64,000 bases of DNA, taken from Crocosphaera chwakensis CCY0110 (lineage in GTDB: Bacteria > Cyanobacteriota > Cyanobacteriia > Cyanobacteriales > Microcystaceae). The notes beneath the pieces are model-generated. The model had not been told where the DNA came from and did no database searches. It saw only the letters and a program-made list of their open reading frames with translations. Where the stretch lies: the NCBI RefSeq assembly GCF_000169335.1, contig NZ_AAXW01000004.1, positions 124,001-188,000 on the forward strand, written 5' to 3'. How positions within the stretch are numbered: position 1 is the stretch's first letter; every line of letters starts with the position of its first letter. Both the position numbers and the translations under genes were made by a program. Below are positions 42,952-52,399 of the stretch, in pieces.

Positions 42952-43083
42952 TTATTTTGTTTTCTGATTTTGTTCATTAATAGTTGTTGCAATATATCCG
43001 GAAGGATAGTTAGGAAAAGGGACAATATCAGCAATAATAAAAACAATCGCAGCAGCCAGCATGAATCTAACAAAAACAGTCAT
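42952..43083 (-). CDS. 43-residue single-span membrane peptide (candidate)
   Basis: Frame from ATG (43083) to TAA (42952-42954): MTVFVRFMLAAAIVFIIADI then VPFPNYPSGYIAT and a polar tail NEQNQKTK. One clear membrane helix with a Pro-rich exit and polar end, plausible for the small photosynthetic or membrane-tuning proteins of cyanobacteria. Upstream GGAAC gives only a weak Shine-Dalgarno. Unrecognised; kept as a candidate in a 428-bp spacer (42795-43222) that otherwise shows no gene. Confidence 0.35.
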   Translation of the reverse strand: MTVFVRFMLAAAIVFIIADIVPFPNYPSGYIATTINEQNQKTK

Positions 43084-43222
43084 AATAATAAGTTCCAACT
43101 TAGCTATTTTTATACTATCTCAGGAATATGACCTTATGATCTTCACCTAATAGGGTTAAACTTCGATAACTATTGAAGAAAACTGAGTGTGAATAAAGTT
43201 TCGAGGATAATCATTCAATTTC

Positions 43223-43948
43223 TTACTTTAACGGATACCAAGGTTCACACCCATTTAACCGCCAAATACTATAAACGAGAACACAAGCAACAGTAATCCA
43301 AATAACCGACGGAACCAGTAATAAACCAGCTAATAAAACAGTTTGCCAATAAAAAACAGTGACAACAATAGCTGATAACCAAGGTCCCATAATCACCACT
43401 GGAACAGCTACGCCTAATCTTCCTTCAACTGTGAAAATAGTATTCCAAGTGTCTCCCAGTGCTAAGTGAATGACAAAGACAATTAAGGGAACAGCTAGAA
43501 AATTTTCACCAACGGCTTGCCAAACTAAGACAGAAGAAATTACCCGTAACACGCCAATGGTCATCCAAATAATAGGAAATGCCAAGGGAGGAGGGGCCCA
43601 GTTGGGTCGAATGACTTGCTGATATCTTCCACTACTGCGAGTATTGTCTAAGGGAGAAAACAGCCGAGAACGGAGGGTCAGCACTGCGAAAAAGACACTG
43701 GCGATCGCTGTTGGCAACCAACTTGGAATATTATCTAGTACCAGTTGGCTAACCACCCATTCCATTCCAGACAAAGCCAACACCATTAAGCCAATTTGTA
43801 CGACTGTACCACCTAGATAAATTAATAAAGCTTTACTATCAAATTCTTGAGTATTGATATTTAAAGCATTTGATGGTGATGGGTTTTTTATTCCCATCAC
43901 AGAATTGACCACATTGTTAAGTCTATTGGTTGACTTTGATTGACTCAT
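43223..43948 (-). CDS. TspO/MBR-like tryptophan-rich sensory-type membrane protein
   Basis: 241 residues, five helices in residues ~45-235. RPNWAPPPLAFPIIWMTIGV and HLALGDTWNTIFTVEGRLG resemble the TspO/MBR signature (PxWxPP...W, and GLxxNxxWxxxxF). The protein is longer than classic TspO because of a polar ~40-residue N-terminus. TspO binds tetrapyrroles; here the ligand is inferred only. Followed by an unrelated gene on the same strand 30 bp downstream (43979). Confidence 0.8.
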   Translation of the reverse strand: MSQSKSTNRLNNVVNSVMGIKNPSPSNALNINTQEFDSKALLIYLGGTVVQIGLMVLALSGMEWVVSQLVLDNIPSWLPTAIASVFFAVLTLRSRLFSPLDNTRSSGRYQQVIRPNWAPPPLAFPIIWMTIGVLRVISSVLVWQAVGENFLAVPLIVFVIHLALGDTWNTIFTVEGRLGVAVPVVIMGPWLSAIVVTVFYWQTVLLAGLLLVPSVIWITVACVLVYSIWRLNGCEPWYPLK

Positions 43949-43978
43949 TTTCCTCCGTAACTTCTTTGTTTTATCACT

Positions 43979-44896
43979 TTATAAGTAACGTTTATTCGGA
44001 TCAACAGGAATAAATACCTTAGACTTCCGTAGATATTTCCAGGCAATACCATCAGGATCTTTACTCTGACTCCATTCTGCAAAACTGGCATCCCTTTTAC
44101 GACGGCCAATGGTGCTGGGTGTTATATCGAGTCGCTTGGCTAAATCGGATTGAATAAGGGTAAATTGCTCTTTTTTCTCGGTATCAGTAGAGGTGTCTTG
44201 ACTTTGATCTTTGGTATCCGTTACTGATAGAGTTTTGTCAGTGGGAGACGCAGGAGTTGATGATGTTGGTGAGGGGGAAGAAGCAGAAGGTTCCTGACTT
44301 GGTTGATTGTGCTGTTCTCGTTCTTCTTTAATAGCAGCTAATTGAGCAAAAGGACTAGATAGAGACGAGTTAGAGGGGGAGGAAGAAACTTCCGAAGATG
44401 AAGATTCAACCTTATTGCTTTGAGGAATATCAATATCATCCTCATCATCATCATCCATATCAAACGCTTCAGGTTCTTCTGGTTCTGCTGCCAGTGGTTC
44501 ACTATCGTCTAGAATACTACCTAATGTGCTGGCTGTAATGAAATAATATACCTTTCCCTGTTCTGGTAACTCCCTAGAAGTTGCACTAAATTCTTCAGCC
44601 TTTCTAGCCAAAAAACGTTTCGCACTACCTGCACTTAAATTGGCTTTGAGGGATAAGTCCATTGCAGTGATTTGTCCCTGATTTTCTTTGAGTAACTGAT
44701 TAAAAATTGGGTTAATCTTTGCACTCCACTGTTGCCATTGATAATTGTCCACCAGTTTCCAGACAATAATCAAGGCAATAAATCCTAATACCCACATCCA
44801 AGCCTTGTACAGAAGGACGATCACCGCAGCAAGGGGAAGGATTAGGATTAAAAAGGCGGCCGGGGTTGGATTACCATCGAATACTTTTCCAGTCAT
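43979..44896 (-). CDS. cyanobacterial membrane-anchored protein with disordered linker
   Basis: 305 residues. Two helices (residues ~15-48) lead into a helical domain (EENQGQITAMDLSLKANLS...), a long acidic and Ser/Pro/Thr-rich disordered region (~135-235), and a C-terminal basic domain (IQSDLAKRLDITPSTIGRRK) that looks like a short helix-turn-helix. The combination suggests a membrane-tethered DNA- or partner-binding protein. No family recognised. Confidence 0.6.
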   Translation of the reverse strand: MTGKVFDGNPTPAAFLILILPLAAVIVLLYKAWMWVLGFIALIIVWKLVDNYQWQQWSAKINPIFNQLLKENQGQITAMDLSLKANLSAGSAKRFLARKAEEFSATSRELPEQGKVYYFITASTLGSILDDSEPLAAEPEEPEAFDMDDDDEDDIDIPQSNKVESSSSEVSSSPSNSSLSSPFAQLAAIKEEREQHNQPSQEPSASSPSPTSSTPASPTDKTLSVTDTKDQSQDTSTDTEKKEQFTLIQSDLAKRLDITPSTIGRRKRDASFAEWSQSKDPDGIAWKYLRKSKVFIPVDPNKRYL

Positions 44897-45017
44897 AATT
44901 TCTGGTGTTCTCTAGAAATAATTGGTAAAACTGATGTTATTATGCACTACTGCTTCACCATTTATAAATATATTATTGTCAAAGAACTCTATATTATCAG
45001 GATTTGGTCTTTTTATC

Positions 45018-45221
45018 CTAGAAACGGCGTGTGGCAGAAATACCATAAAAAATCCCCAAGAAAATCGAAATGGTCATCAAAAGTAAAATAACGCTTCCTG
45101 GAATAAAACCTAAGATACCTAGTCCCCTCAAAATATAGGTGGTTAGGGTGATTAGCACAGCTATCATCATAGCTAAGGTAATAGGGGAAAGTTTGGACGA
45201 AGTTGATTTACTCATTAGCAT
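45018..45221 (-). CDS. small two-helix membrane protein
   Basis: 67 residues with two hydrophobic stretches (~13-35, 38-60) and a GTTRRF-like basic end (here GISATRRF). ATG starts at codons 1 and 3. It resembles small cyanobacterial thylakoid membrane proteins in layout but I cannot name it. Flanked by the disordered-linker gene and the transglycosylase gene, all leftward. Confidence 0.55.
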   Translation of the reverse strand: MLMSKSTSSKLSPITLAMMIAVLITLTTYILRGLGILGFIPGSVILLLMTISIFLGIFYGISATRRF

Positions 45222-45320
45222 TTAGGGGTTAAACTCACAGCGGAGATATTTGGGGAGATCACTACGATAACAAGTAATTCAAAACTCCCGAAACTGCTCT
45301 CCAATAAAATTTAATAAGTC

Positions 45321-47504
45321 TTATTTATCAGCATATTTTTGTAATAATTGAGAAATTTCTGGGTTATAGATTCGTAAGTAATTCCAATAATTGCCAAATA
45401 CTGATTCTACATAACCTTTGGTTTCTCGAAAGGGTATTTTTTCTACAAACACATCAGGATCACTGACTCGATATTGTTTCATCCATTTTGATACATTACC
45501 TGGTCCTGCGTTGTAACTGGCGATCGCTAATAAAGAGTTATTACTATATTCAGAATGGGTATAATTTAAGTACCAAGTTCCTAGATTAATGTTATCGTTA
45601 GGATTAGTTAAAGAATAGTCTTTTAAATTAATTTTATCAGCTACCCATTCCCCTGTTGCTGGCATCACCTGCATTAATCCTGTTGCTCCAACCGGCGACT
45701 TTATTTCTGGTTCAAAACGGGATTCTTGACGCATTAAAGAGGTCACTAAAAGGGGATTTAATTGACGACGACCCGACCATTCGATGATAGTGTTATAGAA
45801 AGGAAAAGGGAATAAAGCGTGCCAATATTTTTCTGTTTGTCTGAGTTGTTCCCATTCTTTTTCTTGGTTAGGATCATCTTTATTCTGAAGATACCAAACT
45901 TGATTAATGCCTTGAAGATTTTTACCTTGAACTAACTTTAATAACGCATCCGTAAACCCTTCATTAACGGTTAAAGTTTCGCGATCGCCCATTTCTGCTT
46001 GAAATAAAGTAATCGCATCTTCATCTTCTCCCAAACGATACAACTCCTTAAACATTTCTGAACCCGCAGGGGGAAGAGGACGAGTATTAGATTTGTTCAC
46101 TTGGGGTAACATTTGACGAATATTGTTAAAGTTTCCCACATTCCAGCCTAACTGTACGGCCGATCGCCAAGCATAGTATGATTCAGGATGACTGGCCACC
46201 ACGTGTTCAAAAGCGGATTGAGAATCTTCTATTCTCCCTAACTTTTGCGCCCATTTTCCGACCCAAAAAGCTGCTTTCGGGGCAATGGAACTCTCAGGGT
46301 TATTGGTGGTGATGGGTTGGGCCCAAGTCCAGGCTTTTAGCGCGTCTCCTTTTTCGGCTGCTTCTTGGGCAACTTGCCAACGATATTCCGCCGTTGCATC
46401 CGAGTTGGGATATTTGGATAAAAGGGTTTGACGTACCTTAGCTGCTTCTGCTTTCCTATTCAACTTATCAAGCAACGCAGCTTTATCTAGAAGGGCTTCT
46501 GGAGCTTGTTCGGGGAATTTTTGGATAATTTCGTCAAAATAAGTAATTGCGGTCTGTGGTGGAGATAATTGAGCCAATCGTTTTAAACCTAGGGCGGTTT
46601 CTTCTGCTTTGGGGAAACCGAACATTAACTGGCGATAGGCAGCAATCACCGTTTCTTTATTTTCCCCTGGGGGTTGGACTTGTTGTCCCCTAGCAATGCG
46701 ATAGTAATTTTGGGGGGTTTTGTCCGCTTTTTTGTAAGCTATAGCCCCTTTATAAAAGTCATTAACTTCCCAGTAACCGTCGGCGATCACTTGCCAGTCT
46801 TCGGGGGTAAGTTCGCCTGCATATTCGTCTACTAAGCGATCGCGGATAGCATTGGTTTGGGGTTCATTGGCTGCATATTTAGCTAACAATAATAATAATT
46901 TTGGTTGTTTCGGGTTTTCTTTTAACTGTTCACGAATCACCGTTTGAATACTGGGATGTTGGGGAAATTTTTCTATGGCTTGATCCCAGTAACTTGCGTC
47001 ATATTTTCCCAGTTGATATAAAGCTTCAGCAGAAGCTAAAGAGTCGGGATAGGTTTCTATCAATTCTTGCCAAGTTTCTTGAGCTAATTCCGTCTCATTG
47101 GTTAATTCATAGCCTCTACCCCGTTTGAGGAGAATATAGGGAACTAAGGTCGGATATTCATTTTCTAAGCCTTCTAGTTGCCTTAATGCTGGGCCGCCTT
47201 CGTATTCTTCGAGGAGATCATTAGCCAGTAAATAACGGGCCCGACTTCTTTCGAGGGAGAGGGTTTCAGAAGAAGCGATCGCTTGTAGTTGTTCTCTGCG
47301 TTGTTGGGCAGGAATTTCTGCTAATGTGAAGACCACCGAAGGTTTGTTAATGTCTTCTTTGAGAGCAGTTTCAATTTTAGCCTGTTGTCTTTGTTCGAGC
47401 CATTCTATAACTCTTGGGGTGACAACAACTGTGCTGATAGCACCGACTAATAAGATACTAGAAGCAATAACAAGCGGACGTTTATCTTTAAGTGGCTTAA
47501 GCAT
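45321..47504 (-). CDS. slt: soluble lytic murein transglycosylase
   Basis: 727 residues from the ATG at 47504 (a GTG at 47519 is possible). After an N-terminal membrane anchor (residues ~10-30), a superhelical TPR-like region (~60-540) precedes the SLT domain: SLMRQESRFEPEIKSPVGATG contains the catalytic Glu, then LMQVMPATG and SYNAGPGNVSKW. Cleaves the MurNAc-GlcNAc bond of peptidoglycan. Size and architecture fit Slt70-type enzymes. Confidence 0.93.
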   Translation of the reverse strand: MLKPLKDKRPLVIASSILLVGAISTVVVTPRVIEWLEQRQQAKIETALKEDINKPSVVFTLAEIPAQQRREQLQAIASSETLSLERSRARYLLANDLLEEYEGGPALRQLEGLENEYPTLVPYILLKRGRGYELTNETELAQETWQELIETYPDSLASAEALYQLGKYDASYWDQAIEKFPQHPSIQTVIREQLKENPKQPKLLLLLAKYAANEPQTNAIRDRLVDEYAGELTPEDWQVIADGYWEVNDFYKGAIAYKKADKTPQNYYRIARGQQVQPPGENKETVIAAYRQLMFGFPKAEETALGLKRLAQLSPPQTAITYFDEIIQKFPEQAPEALLDKAALLDKLNRKAEAAKVRQTLLSKYPNSDATAEYRWQVAQEAAEKGDALKAWTWAQPITTNNPESSIAPKAAFWVGKWAQKLGRIEDSQSAFEHVVASHPESYYAWRSAVQLGWNVGNFNNIRQMLPQVNKSNTRPLPPAGSEMFKELYRLGEDEDAITLFQAEMGDRETLTVNEGFTDALLKLVQGKNLQGINQVWYLQNKDDPNQEKEWEQLRQTEKYWHALFPFPFYNTIIEWSGRRQLNPLLVTSLMRQESRFEPEIKSPVGATGLMQVMPATGEWVADKINLKDYSLTNPNDNINLGTWYLNYTHSEYSNNSLLAIASYNAGPGNVSKWMKQYRVSDPDVFVEKIPFRETKGYVESVFGNYWNYLRIYNPEISQLLQKYADK

Positions 47505-47552
47505 TTCATTCCCGCACACAACAATTTTAAAGATACATTATACCGCTAGGTG

Positions 47553-47969
47553 TTATCTAGGTACATTGGGATATAATCGATCAATTTCTTGCTGTTGCAG
47601 GAGTCGTTGATCGATGAGAGCATCTTGTTGGTTGAGGGTTTCAATTTGTTCAAGATACTGACCACAGTTGTTATTAATGGCTGGAGGAGGAGTGGTAATA
47701 GTACGCTCTAAACAAGCTCTTTCGGTGCGTTCTCGGTGGAAATGCTGCAAAATCTTTTCAGGGGTCTGAAAATACAATTGACGATTATGACGCATATTTT
47801 CGCGGTGAATTTCTGCATCACAGTCTACTGCACCAGCAATACATTGTCTGGGAGGAACAGAAATATTCGGACCAATATTTTGTAGTTGAGCGTTAGCTTT
47901 GACTGGGACTAATAAACTCAGTCCTGTGGTTGCTAACGATATCAAAATAAGACTAGGATTCAGTTTCAT
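47553..47969 (-). CDS. secreted hypothetical protein
   Basis: 138 residues from the ATG at 47969, which has an AGGAG box at proper spacing; the longer GTG/ATG-like frame to 47987 is less likely. Signal peptide MKLNPSLILISLATTGLSLL... with an ANA cleavage site near residue 26. Mature protein has four Cys (RQC, VDC, ERAC, NNC), consistent with two disulfides, and a Gln-rich C-terminal helix. Periplasmic; unknown function. Confidence 0.7.
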   Translation of the reverse strand: MKLNPSLILISLATTGLSLLVPVKANAQLQNIGPNISVPPRQCIAGAVDCDAEIHRENMRHNRQLYFQTPEKILQHFHRERTERACLERTITTPPPAINNNCGQYLEQIETLNQQDALIDQRLLQQQEIDRLYPNVPR

Positions 47970-47987
47970 AGCATTATCTCCTAACAT

Positions 47988-48306
47988 TCAAGATTAATCA
48001 CAAAAATAATTGAGGTTATCGAAGTAATAGGGTCTAAAATCTGGCTTTTTAAAGCGAAAAGTTTTTGAGAGAAGGCTTAAATCCTCGTCACAAAAACAAC
48101 TTCTGTTCGATAGAGCCGGAGCGAAGCGAGGAACTTCTGACTTCTAACTTCTTTATCTCTGTGTTAATTCATCGTTCTAATTTTATCAAGGTCGGATAAT
48201 CTATTTAGTTCATTGAGTCTATATTTTTAACAGGGAATAGTGAATTATACTTCTGAGTTCTGACTTCAAACTTCTGTGCGATAGCGCCGGAACGAAGTGA
48301 GAAACT
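47988..48306. other. 319-bp spacer holding two copies of a GATAGCGCCGG repeat
   Basis: Two copies of a ~30-bp repeat at ~48106-48137 (CGATAGAGCCGGAGCGAAGCG...) and ~48269-48306 (TGTGCGATAGCGCCGGAACG...), each flanked by ACTTCTGA heptamers. A third copy is at 11551-11588. The second copy abuts the stop codon of the FGE-like gene. No gene or terminator otherwise. Confidence 0.6.
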
Positions 48307-49257
48307 TCATCCACTCCCGAACACACATACTACCCGAAAACCGAGATCGTCGTTGTGGTTATTGCACCGAAGGTCGTTGAAGCGGAGCGCTGAACGGCAG
48401 TCATCAGGATCATCGCCCCAAGAACCGCCCCTCAAGACGGAATTTGAATTATTTTTCTTTTTTTTAGCTAAATATGAGGTTTCAGATTCCATCCAAGCAC
48501 TGCCATTAGCAAGTGCATCTTCATAATTATCATGCCAGTCATCTGCACACCATTCCCAGACGTTTCCGTGCATATCGTACAATCCAAAAGCATTGGCAGG
48601 AAACTGACCAACGGCGGTGGTTTGTCCTCTAGATTCGCTCTTGGGTTCATCTGTATAAGTGTTAGAAGCATTATAATTAGCTAGTTCTACTGTGATGGTT
48701 TCTCCAAAGTAAAAGGGTGGATACGATTTATTGTTTTCGAGGTCTAGAGGTTCTGTAACAGCACGACAAACGTATTCCCATTGAGCTTCGGAGGGTAACT
48801 GATAATCCTTTCGTGTAAGCTTAGAGAGGCGTTGACAGAATTCGACGGCTTCGTACCAGTTAACTTGTTCAACAGGCCGATCATCCCCTTTGAAGTTTGA
48901 GGGATCTTCGTTTACATCAATGTAAACTTTTAAATCAGTTCGAGAAGCGATCGCTTTCCATTGTGCCTGAGTAATGGGATATTTGCCCATGAAGAAGGGG
49001 GAAATGGTGACATTATGTTGAGGCCGTTCATCATCATAACTACCTTTTTCATTTTCAGGGGAACCCATTGTAAAAGTGCCACCAGGGATCGCTACCATTT
49101 CGAGTATAATGTTATCCGTCAAATATTCAGTGAAGTAAGAAGCAGTGTAGGTGGTGGTTGTAATGATTTCGCCACGACGGTTTACAGTGGGGGTTTCAAA
49201 AGTCCACTTTTGTGAGGAAGTTACATGATAGAAATTGGGTAAATTAATTTTCTCCAC
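48307..49257 (-). CDS. formylglycine-generating-enzyme/sulfatase-modifying-factor domain protein
   Basis: 316 residues starting at GTG with an AGGA box. The FGE-sulfatase fold spans ~50-315: PGGTFTMGSPENEKGSYDDE, GKYPITQAQWKAI, VNWYEAVEFCQRLSK, NVWEWCADDWHDNY, VLRGGSWGDDPDDCR and LGFRVV. The catalytic Cys pair of true FGE is not evident, so it may act as a different SUMF1-like protein, such as an oxidase paralogue or a phage/stress-linked factor. No sulfatase gene is close by. Confidence 0.88.
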   Translation of the reverse strand: MEKINLPNFYHVTSSQKWTFETPTVNRRGEIITTTTYTASYFTEYLTDNIILEMVAIPGGTFTMGSPENEKGSYDDERPQHNVTISPFFMGKYPITQAQWKAIASRTDLKVYIDVNEDPSNFKGDDRPVEQVNWYEAVEFCQRLSKLTRKDYQLPSEAQWEYVCRAVTEPLDLENNKSYPPFYFGETITVELANYNASNTYTDEPKSESRGQTTAVGQFPANAFGLYDMHGNVWEWCADDWHDNYEDALANGSAWMESETSYLAKKKKNNSNSVLRGGSWGDDPDDCRSALRFNDLRCNNHNDDLGFRVVCVFGSG

Positions 49258-49357
49258 TAAAATTCCTGGTAAGTTTGCTCGTGTTTTTCCTTATTAACTA
49301 CTATAAATAAAGAAAGTATCTCGACCTTTGTTGAGAGATTGTTCAAAAATAGGTAAA

Positions 49358-50869
49358 TTAAATAAAGTTCTTATTTTCAATTTGTCTAACTGCGGTTAAT
49401 GCTGAATAACTAACCCCTGCGGTTCCTTCTCCGGGGTGGGTGGAGTCTCCCACTAACCAGAGATTTTTGATCGGGGTACGGGTTGCAATACCAAACGGTC
49501 CAAAGGTAGACACCCGTTGACCAATACCCCCGACAATACCTTTATCCCTGGCCGTATAATACGCAAACGTGCGAGGGGTGGCCGCTTCTTGATGAATAAT
49601 GGTATCGGAATTAAGCTGAAAATAATTGCTTAAACGGGCGATCGCTTCAATGGTATATTCTTGTTTTAATTGTTGATATTTCTCTTCACTAATATTGTTC
49701 CATATTTGAGTGTCAGTAAAACTTGAAGCAATAATGGTTCTTTGACCTTCTGGAGACCTACCATCTTTAGGTTTACTAACAGATACAAACAAGGAATTAT
49801 TTTCCCCAATTACCTCATCATAATCATATAAAAATTGTAGATGAGGAGGACAATTTTTGGGAATAGCTTCATCTTTGACCCCTAAATAAATCACAAATGC
49901 TCCTGATGCTTCGGGGAGTTTTTCAACCCGTTGCTGATATAAATTTAACCCAGGTTGACTAGGGCTATCAATCATTTTAACTAAATTTTGTACAGGAACA
50001 TTAGCAACAATATGATCGGCGGTTTTTGTGAAGGTTTTCTCTGTTTTACGCTGACGGATAATGATTTGAGATTTATTATTCTCAAGGGTTTCTATTCTCT
50101 CAACATAATAGCCCGTGAATAGTTTTCCCCCATGTTTTTCTAACCCTTCAACTAAGCGATCGCTTAATATTTGCATACTTCCTTGTAAATGATATAATCC
50201 TTGGGGTTCCTGGGATACGCCTAATGCTGTAGCTGCATAGAGTAAGGCCGTTTCGTCGGCATTAACTTGAGAATAAAGCTTTAATTGTAAATCGAGAAAG
50301 GTTTTCAATCTGCGATCGTTATATAATCCATACAAACGCAAGGCATCCCCGACAGTCATGAAGGTAAAAGGAACCGTGATCAAGGTATCTAACCGTAAAG
50401 CAGTGGTGAGTTGCCAGACATCCCAAAGGTTACGAGGAGGTAAAACGGGATCTCGGCCTTGAAATTTCCAACTTGCTTGAAATAGTTTAGCTAATAACTG
50501 CCAAAAGGGTTCGCTTCCGGGGAACTGTTTTTGTCGTTCCTGTTGCCATTTTTCGGGATCACGCCAAACATTAATAGGTTGGGTTTCTCCTGGTAAAAAA
50601 ACGGCGCAAGCGGGATCACAAGGGGTTACGGAAGGTAAGTCTATCTTTAATTCTTCAAAAATGCGGTGATGAATGCCTCCAGGTTCTAACCCTGCCACTT
50701 GAGTTGCTCCTACATCAAAGGTAAACCCCCGACGTTTAAAGGTTGAGGCACAACCCCCAGGAACATAAGCTTGTTCGTATATGGTGACATTATACCCTCG
50801 ACGAGCGAGTAATGCCCCTGCGGTTAATCCACCGATTCCTGCTCCTATAACAATAACTTTTTTAGACAT
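49358..50869 (-). CDS. crtD: carotenoid C-3',4' desaturase-type oxidoreductase
   Basis: 503 residues, phytoene-desaturase superfamily. FAD motif VIGAGIGGLTAGALLARRG, PGGCASTFKRRGFTFDVGATQ, and the C-terminal LVGDSTHPGEGTAGVSYSAL are clear. The VAGLEPGGIHHRIFEEL stretch favours CrtD (myxoxanthophyll pathway) over CrtH/CrtISO, whose N-terminal pattern differs. Substrate assignment is inferred. Single leftward gene. Confidence 0.8.
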   Translation of the reverse strand: MSKKVIVIGAGIGGLTAGALLARRGYNVTIYEQAYVPGGCASTFKRRGFTFDVGATQVAGLEPGGIHHRIFEELKIDLPSVTPCDPACAVFLPGETQPINVWRDPEKWQQERQKQFPGSEPFWQLLAKLFQASWKFQGRDPVLPPRNLWDVWQLTTALRLDTLITVPFTFMTVGDALRLYGLYNDRRLKTFLDLQLKLYSQVNADETALLYAATALGVSQEPQGLYHLQGSMQILSDRLVEGLEKHGGKLFTGYYVERIETLENNKSQIIIRQRKTEKTFTKTADHIVANVPVQNLVKMIDSPSQPGLNLYQQRVEKLPEASGAFVIYLGVKDEAIPKNCPPHLQFLYDYDEVIGENNSLFVSVSKPKDGRSPEGQRTIIASSFTDTQIWNNISEEKYQQLKQEYTIEAIARLSNYFQLNSDTIIHQEAATPRTFAYYTARDKGIVGGIGQRVSTFGPFGIATRTPIKNLWLVGDSTHPGEGTAGVSYSALTAVRQIENKNFI

Positions 50870-51110
50870 TAATTAAACGTTTATTTATAAAAATTTCATT
50901 GTTTTAATTATATTCAATAATTTACTGCACTTTTTGCTTTACGCAGGCTGGTTTTATCTCCTTGGTATCTTGATTAAGCTGTTGTGCATTTAAACCAGAT
51001 ATTCAAGTTTTTAGTACAAACGCTCAAACTTTTCTACCACGCTCCCCTCTCCCTGCTCCCATGCAGTCTCAACTAGCACTTTAAATGATGAATAGCTTAC
51101 TGATGACTGA

Positions 51111-51557
51111 TCACTGTTCACTGATAAATTTAACCATTTTAATATGAAGAATATTTCCTTCTGTAAAGCGATCGCCTATAGGCTCAAAGCCTAGTTTTTC
51201 ATATAATTTTTGAATATAAACTTGAGCATGGATAATAATTTTTCCGTATTTTTTTTGTTCTGTAATAAAAGCGATCGCTTGTTTCATTAATGCTGTACCA
51301 ATGCCTTGACCTCTTGCGTGAGATAATACAGCTAATCGTTCAATTTTCGCTGTACTTTCATCTAGATATCTAATTCTTGCTGTTCCCACTGATTGCCCAT
51401 CTAAATAAGCTAAAAAATGAAGACAATTATTATCATAGCCATCAAATTCTAAGTCAGGGTCAACCCCTTGTTCTTGTTGAAACACATTGACTCTAATTGT
51501 TTTAATAGCTTCTAGGTTCTCTTGATAATTAATAATTTGAATCGTGGGTTTGCTCAT
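51111..51557 (-). CDS. GNAT-family N-acetyltransferase
   Basis: 148 residues from the ATG at 51557; the longer frame to 51578 lacks a Shine-Dalgarno. The acetyl-CoA motif A is KIERLAVLSHARGQGIGTALM (Q/R-x-x-G-x-G/A), and the C-terminal half has KLYEKLGFEPIGDRF. The RVNVFQQEQGVDPDLEFDG start resembles the ElaA/YjcF subgroup. Substrate unknown. Confidence 0.88.
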   Translation of the reverse strand: MSKPTIQIINYQENLEAIKTIRVNVFQQEQGVDPDLEFDGYDNNCLHFLAYLDGQSVGTARIRYLDESTAKIERLAVLSHARGQGIGTALMKQAIAFITEQKKYGKIIIHAQVYIQKLYEKLGFEPIGDRFTEGNILHIKMVKFISEQ

Positions 51558-51820
51558 ATATTTTAATATTCCTGACAAGACATAGAATGATAGTAAATAG
51601 ACAACAAAAATTTATGTCAAAATAATAGTTATCGATAAAAAAAGGGGTATGATAGAAGTCGGAAAGGAAAAAGGAAACAAAAGGAGCAAACAAAAAGGGT
51701 TCCTTAGCGATCGCGGTTTATTTCCCATCTTTAACGACTACTTGCTTGTGAGTTAAGTCAATCTTTAGTTAGTATTGTATAGCTCCCCAAATAGCATTAT
51801 AGTTATGGTTTGAGAAAATT

Positions 51821-52399
51821 TTGACTGAAGTTCTTTCACCACCGATTGCCATGAATAGTCCTCTTGAGTCTAAAATGCCCGTGAAGAATCTGACAATACC
51901 TTTGGAGCGAGATATATTTTTGCGGACCTTAATTCAAGAATTAGCCGGTACATTACAGGATGTCGTCGGTTTAGAAGAAGCGTCAGGGTTTATTAGTGTC
52001 GTGGGTCAAAACATGGGAAAACAAATAGACCAAGACTATAAAACAGCATTAAAGGTATCCCAGCTAACTCCAGAGCAAGTCGCTGAGGTTTTAGTCGATT
52101 TAAAAAAGCGAATCCAGGGCGACTTTTATATTATTGAACAAACCGACGACAAAATTGTTTTAGGGAATAATGCTTGTCCCTTTGGCGACAAAGTGATTGA
52201 TCGCCCTGCCATGTGCATGATGACCTCAAATGTTTTTGGTTCCATTGCAGCGGACAATCTTGGTTACGCCAAGGTAGAACTAAAAGAGACCATTGCGATG
52301 GGTGCGTCAGGTTGCCGAGTGGTGGTTTATTTGCAACCAAATGCAGAGGCAGAAGCCAGTCAAGGAAGAAAATATTTTAAGGGAGAAGAGGATTGGTGA
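51821..52399 (+). CDS. methanogen-output-domain-1-like sensory protein
   Basis: 192 residues. Core (residues ~35-165) has NACPFGDKVIDRPAMCMMTSNVFGSIA, with a spaced Cys pair, and LKETIAMGASGCRVVVYLQP, as in the methanogen output domain 1 (MEDS/metanogen_OD) family. Overlaps the following kinase start by four bases (GTGA), so the two probably act as a pair, the first being a sensor with two Cys near the ligand or metal site. Start codon TTG; upstream ATG at codon 11 possible. Confidence 0.75.
   Translation: MTEVLSPPIAMNSPLESKMPVKNLTIPLERDIFLRTLIQELAGTLQDVVGLEEASGFISVVGQNMGKQIDQDYKTALKVSQLTPEQVAEVLVDLKKRIQGDFYIIEQTDDKIVLGNNACPFGDKVIDRPAMCMMTSNVFGSIAADNLGYAKVELKETIAMGASGCRVVVYLQPNAEAEASQGRKYFKGEEDW

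Noticed and set aside
42910..43131. 73-codon rightward ORF in the spacer after the AI-2E gene
   Set aside because: Asn/Ser-rich translation typical of AT-rich non-coding DNA; antisense to the 43-residue candidate.
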